From Macrostomum hystrix (taxonomy: Eukaryota > Platyhelminthes > Macrostomidae), in the NCBI GenBank assembly GCA_950097015.1, contig CATNEN010000039.1, forward strand, positions 8,510,501 to 8,574,500: DNA of 64,000 nt, read 5' to 3'. This document shows positions 1 through 9,400 of the stretch, one piece after another (position 1 is the stretch's first letter; each line of letters opens with the position of its first letter). The position numbers were made by a program, and so were the translations under genes. The notes below the pieces were generated by a model. It ran no database searches, was not told the origin of the DNA, and saw only the letters and a list, made by a program, of their open reading frames with translations.

Positions 1-1
1 G

Positions 2-1909
2 GCTGGCCGCAGCTGGAGCTCTGAGCTCACCGACGATGAGCGCGAATGCCTCGCCGGACTCCGCGAGGCTCACGATCGTCTAAGCGACGCCCTGCAGATG
101 CCTGAGGCCTATGCCACGCCCCAGGCCGAGCCAGTTGATGGCGTCGGCCGCTTGGAGCAGGCCTTCAACCAGATGGAAGCCTGCATTCGCCGCATTATCT
201 CCGTGGTCAAGCTCATACCGATATTTAGCGAGGCCGACAAGGACTCACAGATACTCATGCTCAAGGTGAGTTTCGTCCTCCTAGTTGCAATTCCCCCCCT
301 CAGCTGACCTGACTGCAACTCTCCCCCTCAGCTGACCTGACTGCAACTCTCCCCCTCAGCTGACCTGACTGCAACTCTCCCCATCAGCTGGCCTGACTGC
401 AACTCTTCCCCTCAGCTGACCTGACTGCAACTCTCCCCCTCAGCTGACCTGACTGCAACTCTCCCCCTCAGCTGGCCTGACTGCAACTCTCCCCATCAGC
501 TGGCCTGACTGCAACTCTCCCCCTCAGCTGACCTGACTGCAACTCTCCCCCTCAGCTGGCCTGACTGCAACTCTCCCCCTCAGCTGACCTGACTGCAACT
601 CTCCCCCTCAGCTGACCTGACTGCAACTCTCCCCCTCAGCTGACCTGACTGCAACTCTCCCCCTCAGCTGACCTGACTGCAACTCTCCCCCTCAGCTGAC
701 CTGACTGCAACTCTCCCCCTCAGCTGACCTGACTGCAACTCTCCCCCTCAGCTGACCTGACTGCAACTCTCCCCCTCAGCTGTCCTGACTGCAACTCTCC
801 CCCTCAGCTGTCCTGACTGCAACTCTCCCCCTCAGCTGACCTGACTGCAACTCTCCCCCTCAGCTGACCTGACTGCAACTCTCCCCCTCAGCTGACCTGA
901 CTGCAACTCTCCCCCTCAGCTGACCTGACTGCAACTCTCCCCCTCAGCTGACCTGACTGCAACTCTCCCCCCTCAGCGGACCAGCCTGCAACTCCCCCCT
1001 CAGCTGACTGCAACTCTCCCCCTCAGCTGACTGCAACTCTCCCACTCAGCTGACTGCAACTCTCCCACTCAGCTGACTGCAACTCTCCCGCTCTGCTGAA
1101 CTGACTGCAACTCTCCCCCTCAGCTGACTGCAACTCTCCCCTTCAGCTGACTGCAACTCTCCCCTTCAGCTGACTGCAACTCTCCCACTCAGCTGACTGC
1201 AACTCTCCCACTCAGCTGACTGCAACTCTCCCACTCAGCTGACTGCAAATCTCCCCTCAGCTGACTGAAACTCTCCCCTGACCCGCAGGTGAATATCTAC
1301 GGCCTGGTGATTCTGTACTCTTCTTTCTTCTTCAATCCTGCCACGGGAGCCTGGGAGATTCCGCTTGCCGATGCCGAAGAAACGCCGGCGACATCAGCGG
1401 CTGCCTGCAGTTCACATCGGCATCGACGCGGCGTGGCAGACAAGCTTCAGGGACGCAGCGGCGGCGGCGGCGTCTCCCTGATGCAGGAGCTGGCAGCGGC
1501 GGTGGCAGCCATCGTGTCAATGCGACCGGACACCAGCGATCTGACCCTAGCTGACCTGGACCAGTACTGCGCCAACTCGCACAATGTCTACGCTAGGCTG
1601 GAGCTGTACAGCAGGCAGGACTGCTTGGTCAAGATGCTCATGCTGGCTCTGAAGCTATTCAACACAGACTCCATGCCGCCATCGCTAGCAAGGGACTCGC
1701 TGGAGAGGGCGCAGTCCATCTACTCTCTGCTATTAAAGAAGTACTTGGCTCACCGCTTCAGCGTGCCCGATGCAATGCAGCTGTACCCAGGCCTGCTGCT
1801 CACCTTTATCGATATGCGCACAGTTGAGAACAAGATGGTCGAGTTCACGAGGCTGCTGTCTGTTGAGTCGCTCAACCCGCTGGTGGCCGAGTTTGCTCAC
1901 GTGGCCTGA
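2..1909 (+). CDS. Nuclear receptor ligand-binding domain, 3' part of gene (partial)
   Basis: Two exons are seen, 2-265 and 1289-1909; the reading frame is open to the window's left edge, so the DNA-binding domain lies outside. The donor is CTCAAG|GTGAGT and the acceptor is CCCGCAG|GTGAAT, in phase 0, so the protein reads DSQILMLK then VNIYGLVILYSSFF. That matches the helix 3-5 signature of nuclear receptor ligand-binding domains (PxFxxxxxxDQIxLLK). An upstream LTDDERECLAGLREAH stretch fits helix 1. The last residues contain LVAEFA, which fits the AF-2 helix pattern (two hydrophobics, x, E, two hydrophobics). Between the beta-turn and helix 6 lies an Ala/Gly/His-rich insertion of roughly 50 residues. 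The family is ligand-responsive nuclear transcription factors; I cannot say which subgroup, and no ligand is implied. The 1.0-kb intron is almost entirely minisatellite. Confidence 0.85.
290..1268 (+). repeat. Minisatellite of 28-bp units grading into 23-bp units, inside the nuclear receptor intron
   Basis: About 24 tandem 28-bp units run from about 300 to 970, followed by about a dozen 23-bp units to about 1265. The 23-bp form lacks five bases (ACCTG) of the long form. Each unit consists of CTGACCTGACTGCAA followed by CTCTCCCCCTCAG. Rare variants change ACC to GCC or TCC. It fills nearly the whole intron between 265 and 1289. Confidence 0.97.
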
Positions 1910-2601
1910 CGGCCTTTCCCCCGTCTCTGATTATCATTTTCCTGGATCCATATTAGCTATGAATATTATGAACTTTCCTCTTGCTGAGCCGTTGTAATTA
2001 GTACGTAACGTGTTTTTATACTGGAATGCTAAGCAGCATTATTGTCTGTAGTATTTGCTAAATTTATCGACAATTATACTTTTTAAACATTTTCTTGATT
2101 CAATCAATCAGTTGGCTTTTTTTCATTAATTTGGTTGACAATAGAGTACGGTAATTTATATCGATCAATGCCAAACATCCTCAATACTGTCTTGCATTGT
2201 ATTTAATTATGATAAAATGCGTCGATTTTCATATTCACTTTCAACTATTCCTGCTAATCGCATGTTGACTTCGCATGCCCCGTGCATTGAAATGCCTGTT
2301 TTAAATATTCAATACATTTTTACACCTTTATCCACTGGCTCAGTTGTCTTTTCTCAGCTCTTTGCCGCCGTTTTTTGCTTTTTAAAACGATCTGCGAGCA
2401 GCATTTTTGACGTCAAACCAATAATAACAAAATTTTCCGACTGTTTCTTGCGTATCTGACTAGTGCGATCAGGTAATCCTGTAATTGGAGCATATCAGAT
2501 CTATACATCTTTCTGATCCGAATTCCATTACAACTTTGACAACTTTTTTTTCTCTTTTCTTGCATGTCTCCTTGTTTTCTCTTGACTCACAGCTTACTTA
2601 G

Positions 2602-3018
2602 TTGTCACTGCTTCACAATTTCCTCAGTTCTCACTGCTTCACAATTTCCTCAGTTCTCACAGCTTCACAATTTCCTCAGTTCTCACTGCTTCACAATTTC
2701 CTCAGTTCTCACTGCTTCACAATATCCTCACTTCTCACAGCTTCACAATTTCCTCACTTCTCACAGCTTCACAATTTCCTCACTTCTCACAGCTTCACAA
2801 TATCCTCAGTTCTCACAGCTTCACAATGTCCTCAGTTCTCACAGCTTCACAATTTCCTCACTTCTCACAGCTTCACAATTTCCTCAGTCCTCACTTCTCA
2901 CAGCTTCACAATTTCCTCAGTTCTCACAGCTTCACAATTTCCTCAGTTCTCACTGCTTCACAATTTCCTCAGTTCTCACAGCTTCACAATATCCTCAGTT
3001 CTCACAGCTTCACAATGT
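2602..3018 (+). repeat. 26-bp minisatellite
   Basis: About 16 tandem units built from CACAATTTCCTCAG plus TTCTCACAGCTT (or TTCTCACTGCTT). The units are open in more than one frame, which produces spurious 100-160 residue open frames. The array lies 0.7 kb downstream of the nuclear receptor stop codon. Confidence 0.95.
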
Positions 3019-3632
3019 CCTTATTTCCTAATTCTAATTCCCAATGTATCCTCACAAACATTCCACCTCTCTGTCTATTGTTAATGGCCGTTTATTGTTA
3101 TTGTTTTACTGTTTACATTATCTTTCTGCCACTATTTTCTGCTGTTATTTAATTAGCCAGTCATTCAGTTTGGTACTGTTACTGTCCAAGTGCGAACACA
3201 ATATCGATCGTCCGGTTCGTTGATTTGCTGCTTTATTTATTTATTCAACAATCGGCTAAACAATAATCAACAACTGAACCCCGAACTAAAAATTGTACAC
3301 TTATTGGGTGACGAAGAATTTGAGTAAGTTACTGTGAGTATAGTTGCTCCCATCGTTTACCTTGTTAGTTAGTTAGTTTGTTTGTTTTTTCTTTGTTTGT
3401 TTGTACCCTCAACGGAGGCTGGTGCTCGAAATCAGGCGAAATATTTTTCCATTTTTATTCTAAATTCAATTACATCTGTATAATATTATTTTCATCGACA
3501 TTAGCTGATCAACTGAATGTACTTTTGCTCTCTCGTCCACCTCCTTCTCCAGTGTTGTGCCACAAATCCGAGTTAATTTTTTTTGGATTTGAGTTTTGTT
3601 CTGTTAATTAGCATCTTTTTGTACAATATCTA

Positions 3633-3638
3633 AATAAA
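3633..3638 (+). terminator. Candidate polyadenylation signal AATAAA
   Basis: Canonical hexamer on the plus strand, 1.7 kb after the nuclear receptor stop codon. If it is used, the 26-bp minisatellite would be in the 3' UTR. No transcript evidence is available. Confidence 0.3.
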
Positions 3639-4021
3639 ACTCGAGCAAGCTAGAACCTGCTGGGAGTTAGATTTGGCTGTTTTGTGAGTTGTATTAGCAG
3701 ATAAATCTATGAGCAGTGCTTTTGAGAACACTTGCCTCTTATTCTCTTTCACTGACCAACTAGAAGACTAGAAGAAGGCTGTGTACAGCTGTTCAGTCCA
3801 TTGACTGGGGTGGTGGTCGCACACCAATATTTCTACCCAGCCAAATGCTGTTGTCCATTTCACAGTTGTTGAATTTACTAGGCAATTACGTGTCCTCCAC
3901 GACAAAAAACTGTTGGTTAGATCTCTTGGCTAGATTGGTTAGATCAGGCCGAAGCTGATCTAACCAATGCTGTACATGCTCCCTTAAAAAACCGAAGTCA
4001 GATTACTGTTTTCAAAATAAA

Positions 4022-4027
4022 GGTTTA
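4022..4027 (-). terminator. Candidate polyadenylation signal for the minus-strand gene ending at 4448
   Basis: AATAAA on the minus strand, about 420 bp past the stop codon of the membrane-protein reading frame. Confidence 0.4.
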
Positions 4028-4447
4028 TTTTAATATTTATTGAGTATAACACATTAAACTATATATGCTCATCGATGACGCCTGTACTCATACTCGGCGG
4101 TCGCATTTTATTTAGACGCCAATCGTGGAAATTTTCGATACCGTGCGTTGGTTTTCTGCGTCCCTAAATTTGGGTCGGTTCACAAACCCTAATTTTCACA
4201 CAAGCTTTAAATTTCAAACCTCTACTAAACGTTTCGAAATTTGAATTTTGGTGTTGTGAAATTTCGGGTTTGTGAAAGCGACCCCTGAAATTTCGCGAAC
4301 GTATTATTTTTTACTACAAGTATAAGTAGTCTAAGACAAGCTGGAAATCTTAATTCTGTTCAAATTAGTAATCGTATCGGCGAAACTTTCGTCCCAATTT
4401 CGGAGCTGTTAAACGTGCACAAGCTTCTTCCACAAGCTCCAGGGGCT

Positions 4448-5260
4448 TCAACCACTGCCGCCACCGCTGCCCTGAGCTAACAAGAGCTGGCGCATACCGA
4501 CTGCCTGGTGGCAGGTGAACAGGGCCCAGCCCAGCAACAGGAAGTGATGCCAGAGATACAGCGGAGCTCCTGGATCGGCTGACTCCGCATCGTCTCCTGT
4601 CAGCGTGGATGCCGCTTGGCAGGCAAAGAAATCCGGCGGGCAGTGCAGCCGGCGGATGCACAGGTCCAGGCGCCACCAGTTGCTGGTGAAGCTGCCATTG
4701 TCGTAGGTGGACAGCTGCCTGGCGGGGATGCTGACATTGGGTGGCAGCTGGCGCTGTAAGTTGTGCCGGCCCTTGTAATGCAGCAGCAGCGCTACAACCA
4801 GGCAGAAGCCGACAAGGGTTGATACCACAGCAGCCAGTAAAAGCAGTCGCAAACGCAGCGAGTCTGTTCGCTGAGAGCTTCCTCGCTCTGGCTTTTTCCT
4901 TGGCTGCTGTTGCTCTGCCAATTTTTTTATGTCGGACTGTTGTTGCTTTGAAAACTCGATCTTTGGAATTTCCTGTTTTGATTCCTCTTTTAGTAACGGC
5001 TCTTGGTGACTCTTTGATACCTTTTGCTGTTGCTGACGGTTCTTAGGTCGTGACATTTTTTGTTTTTGCTTGCTGGACCTTGCTGCTGAAACGATTGCTC
5101 CAGAGACTGTCTGAGCTGCTGGCATGACGATTTCTGCGGTTGTTGGTCTTTTCAAAACTTTCTGCTTGCTAGCCTCCGTGTGCCAGCCTCTATACTTCCT
5201 TGAATTTATTGTGCGCGCACCGGCTCTTGTGCCACGCTGGAAGTTTTCGATCGCATGCAT
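4448..5260 (-). CDS. Unrecognised lysine/glutamine-rich membrane protein (about 270 aa)
   Basis: I do not recognise this protein. The first in-frame ATG is at 5260. The frame is open upstream to a stop near 5328 without another ATG, so a spliced upstream exon is possible. About 130 N-terminal residues are basic and rich in Lys, Gln and Ser. A strong membrane segment follows (LRLRLLLLAAVVSTLVGFCL and onward). After it come a probable extracellular part with NVS and NGS glycosylation sequons and four cysteines, a second hydrophobic stretch (YLWHHFLLLGWALF) and a Gly/Ser tail. The long uninterrupted frame, the clear membrane segment and a minus-strand AATAAA at 4027-4022 support a real gene. It lies tandem to the polycystin gene, about 1.2 kb after that gene's stop. 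No function is proposed. Confidence 0.5.
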   Translation of the reverse strand: MHAIENFQRGTRAGARTINSRKYRGWHTEASKQKVLKRPTTAEIVMPAAQTVSGAIVSAARSSKQKQKMSRPKNRQQQQKVSKSHQEPLLKEESKQEIPKIEFSKQQQSDIKKLAEQQQPRKKPERGSSQRTDSLRLRLLLLAAVVSTLVGFCLVVALLLHYKGRHNLQRQLPPNVSIPARQLSTYDNGSFTSNWWRLDLCIRRLHCPPDFFACQAASTLTGDDAESADPGAPLYLWHHFLLLGWALFTCHQAVGMRQLLLAQGSGGGSG

Positions 5261-6475
5261 TAGGAAGGGAGGGAACACGCGGGCTGTTAAAACTGGGCTG
5301 CCAGCAACAATGGCCAGTGCTGAAGCTTAGACAGGGATCTCATGCGTGAATGGACTGGGTAGCAATGGGACGGGGTCGAAAATCAGCCCCTTCCCTAACG
5401 CCCTGACTGCTGAGCGCTCGGTAGAAATCTCGTAGATATCGATTCCGCAGCTGATTTGGCGTACTGTGAGCCGGCCATTGTAAACAGCTGTCTCTTTGGA
5501 AGGTTGCGCCCGCGCATTGTACAAAGCTGTGCTCCCTCCCGTCTTAGTTTTTTATGTAGTCGTTTCAAACCGCTTCCAACCGGTTCGCAAGCTATGATTA
5601 GGATGGCCATCTAGATTGCATATAATCTCATGCTTCGTCGCTTACTTTCCGTTTAGAGAACGTTTAGCTCAACTTAAACGACTGATGGATTCCAAGGTTT
5701 TTTACGGCTCCAGGTTCTTGTAGCTTCCACAATTCACAGTTTTGTGAATTTTTCGACTTCTTTCAAAATAACTCTTTAGCATTTGCTGTTCTTCGTTAAT
5801 GAGCATCTCTGTAGGCTGCGCATTAATAAAGGAAGTCGCTTTTTCATTGTTTTTTACGTCTTTTCAAATGTACGAGTACATTTATAAAAAATTCTTACCA
5901 TAAAGAGGCTTGGATGCTAGGACTGTTGTTGAAGGGAACAGAGACACCTGTTACTGCCAACAATGCAGTAGAGCATATGTCGCCCAGCATCCACAAAAGC
6001 GTATCTATTGAAGCATATTTTGTGCAATGATCGTTGCTCGATTCTAGACATTTTTCAGAGTTCAGTATAGGTGCGTAAAATTTTATAAAACTGGGTAGGC
6101 GCCTCGTAAATTAATAGGCTTGAAGAGTGACTACTGCTTTTTCGCTTGTAGAGCAGTCAAGTCATGCCCTTTCCTATACAGACATGAAAAGTGTATTGTA
6201 AAGCCAAGCGTATTGTTTCAATTCGCTAGTTTTTTTCCTTATCATTTTGCGCCACGAAAGAGAAGGTTAGATCTTTAAAGAAACAAATGTAGTCCATTTA
6301 AATTTTAGGCTCGACTCAAGCAAAGACTTGAAAAAAACTACAAAGATCTGTGCAAAGAAAGTTTAGCAGCTAAATATCTGCGGGTTCTCTAGGTGCTGAA
6401 AAAATTTCTGGTGAGGTTCTTTGTTATGTACGAGTTTAAGAGAAGCTTGGTCGACTCAAAGTTCAACCCCACAAA
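5261..6475. other. Spacer between two minus-strand genes
   Basis: It lies between the polycystin stop codon at 6476 and the start of the small membrane-protein frame. It should hold the polycystin 3' UTR and the promoter of the next gene. I see no RNA gene, repeat family or convincing coding region. The short open frames near 5327-5610 look like chance. Confidence 0.5.
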
Positions 6476-9400
6476 TCACTCAATCGCTGGAGCTTGGCCC
6501 TCATCGCTTGAAATTGAATATTTTTCACGACCCCCCTCTTGGTTTCTGGCTGACCGAACGAAAAGCGCAGAGCGCAGTGACATCTCCAGCCTCTGGTCCA
6601 TCAGGTCTTCGCATTCCGCCCTGCTGGCCAGCGACACTAGAACGTCGTTTACCTGGCGAGCTGCGTCTAGAATAGGGCATGGGAGAGTAAGAAGTACCTT
6701 GTAATAACTTTTTCGGCCCCACTTCGCTGATTGGTCGTTGGGTGGTCGACAGAGGTTGGGTGGAGACGTGGCTGGGGTTGGTGTGGTAGGGTGGGGTTTG
6801 TTTGGCTTGAATGTGGTATGAGGGGTTGGTGTGCAGGGTTTGGATCGGGTATGAGGGGTTGGTGTGCAGGGTTTGGATCGGGTATGAGGGGTTGGTGTGC
6901 AGGGTTTGGATCGGGTATGAGGGGTTAGTGTGCAGGTTTGGATCAGGTATGAGGGGTTGGTGTGCAGGTTTGGATCGGGTATGAGGGGTTGGTGTGCAGG
7001 GTTTGGATCGGGTATGAGGGTTGTTGTGCAGGGTTTGGATCGGGTATGAGGGGTTGGTGTGCAGGGTTTGGATCGGGTATGAGGGGTTAGTGTGCAGGTT
7101 TGGATCAGGTATGAGGGGTTGGTGTGCAGGTTTGGATCGGGTATGAGGGGTTGGTGTGCAGGGTTTGGATCAGGTATGAGGGGTTGGTGTGCAGGGTTTG
7201 GATCAGGTATGAGGGGTTGGTGTGCAGGGTTTGGATCAGGTATGAGGGGTTGGTGTGCAGGGTTTGGATCGGGTATTAGGGCTTAGTGTGCAGGTTTGGA
7301 TCAGGTATGAGGGGTTGTTGTGCAGGGTTTGGATCAGGCATGAGGGGTTGTTGTGCAGGGTTTAAATCGGGTATGAGGAGTTGGTGTGCAGTTTTGTTGA
7401 CAAAGTCTTACCAGCACTATCAGCATCAGCCAAGTATTCCTGCTCAGCGTCCTTGCGCACCAGGGACTTGAACAGCTGAACGATGCTGTCTAAAGTCTGG
7501 AAATCTTCCTCACTCGCCGCCTGGTCAGCCACTCCATCGGAATAGCTTTCGTTCAGCAGGGCAACGAAAATACTCACCGCGATAAAAATGATGGTCAGTG
7601 TGTAGCCAAACAGCAAGAAATTGGCCAAAATGTTCTGGCTGTTCTTGAAGTTCATGCTCAGCTTGCCAAGCATCACAATCAGCTGGGTGAAGGTTGTATC
7701 CTTCACCGACTTGTAGGCCGCTTCTGTGGTACACAGAACCAAATAGCAGCTGAAGCAAAAAGCGAAGAACAGAACCAGAAATGCCCAAAAAAACGAGGTG
7801 AACTTTGAAACTGAGTTCCGCAGCGTCCTGCCCAGGTGGGCCAAACTGCGCGAATACCTGACCAAATTGAGAAAGCTGATCTCCATGAGGAACATCGCCA
7901 CACCCAGACAATAGTAGAAAGATTCATCCAGAAACATGACGGCCGTGAGACCGTCCGTGACACCCGTGTAGGAGTTCAGCACCTGCTCCAGAGCCGTCAC
8001 CGTCACGAAGCTTCTAGCCAGCAGGAAACTCAAGCCAGCAATCATTGCGACTGCAGTGCCCAGGTGAATCAGGTGCCATACGTTCGACAGAAAACACCGC
8101 GTGCCCTCGAGTCTCCAGCTGTGAATCTGCTTGGCGAGAAGTAGCAGAGTACTGATTGCGGTGAGAGTCTCAGCGCACAGGCGAAACACACCTCCAGCTC
8201 CTATGTAGCGATACAGACGGCTCGAATGCAGGTACACCGAGTTGACGGCGCCGCCGAATGGCAGCAGCTCGATCAGAACCGTCACCGAGGTGAAAAAGTT
8301 CGAATCGGGATAAAAGAGATTCGCCTCCACCAGTAGAGCTCGAGACAAATTCGTGAGCCACTGAAAGTCTCTGGCAGCTGAAACCGCATCCAAGGCTTGA
8401 GTGATATTGTTTGGCAGAGCTAGAATATACCCATGCCCAGAGTAGCGATTGTGGCGACCCCAGGTGGGCCAGCGAGACACTTGCGATGCCCGAAATGCAG
8501 TTACTAACGGATCTCTACTGAAATTGCACGTCTTGTCGAGTTCCCAACGGACACTGTAGCAGCGTTTGTCCTCTGATTCAGAGGCATAATCAGCTGATTC
8601 GGCTTGGCCATCCCTACGAAACTCTGGCCTGATCCTCAACTGACGCACAGTCACGTGACCCAGTCGAAATCCTGTCCTGTCAGCGATAAACTTCAGCTGC
8701 TCTGGTGTCAGTGGCCCGCCATTTTCAGCCTTGGTTGGAAAGAATACTGGCAATGCTAGGTTCTGCAGCCAGCCGTACACATCGTGAAACTTTTTCACCT
8801 GAAATGATTGACTTGAGTGCGTTAGTAATGAGCGATTTTCAATAAGCAAAAGTTTGCAGGCTTACATTATCCAAGTTGTATCGCGGCATTGACCTATTTT
8901 CACTTAACATCCTTCGCAGATTTTGATTTAGATAAAACGGTTCGGAGTCCATCGACCCGAAGCAAACGCAGTACAGAAGAAATATGTAGACGACACTCAG
9001 AACGATCTCGATCAGAGCGAATTTCGCCTTCATCTTGGTCTGGTTGGATGACTCCATTTGCTGAACTACCGATAGGTTCATGAACCGCTCTGGAATGATT
9101 TGACTTAAATTTTAACCTAAATTCTAACGTTTCAAAGCCACTTCAGTGTTGCAAAATCTACCTTGGGAGTCGACTATTTGCCTAACTCGAATGCTCGAAG
9201 CGTCCAGCAAGTCGTAATCCTTTTTAAGAAACACGGCCATAACAATCCCGATCAGCAGAACTTTGAGGGGCTGAATGAAGACGACCGTTTCAATGAAGGA
9301 GAGAAAGAAGGCCATCAGCCAGGCCTCAGACTTTTCTGTACCCCAGTCCATGGCATAGAAGACAATAAAGATACCAGCAGTGGCCACACTTAGAAACAGC

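Larger units (their letters stand above)
1910..4021. other. 3' flank of the nuclear receptor gene; no coding region seen
   Basis: AT-rich sequence follows the stop codon at 1907-1909. It contains the 26-bp minisatellite at about 2602-3018 and an AATAAA at 3633-3638 that could end a long 3' UTR. A degraded minus-strand fragment of SINE family A lies near 3782-3900. The open frames here are low-complexity translations of the repeat, not genes. Confidence 0.6.

Noticed and set aside
300-1265. CRISPR-like array of direct repeats
   Set aside because: Units abut without unique spacers, and the context is an animal intron; the same applies to the other six arrays.
2564-3152. Three overlapping frames of 108-160 residues rich in Ser, Phe and Gln
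   Set aside because: They are translations of the 26-bp minisatellite in different frames.
6731-7471. Glycine/cysteine-rich 11-residue repeat frames
   Set aside because: Translation of the 33-bp intronic minisatellite on the strand opposite the polycystin gene.
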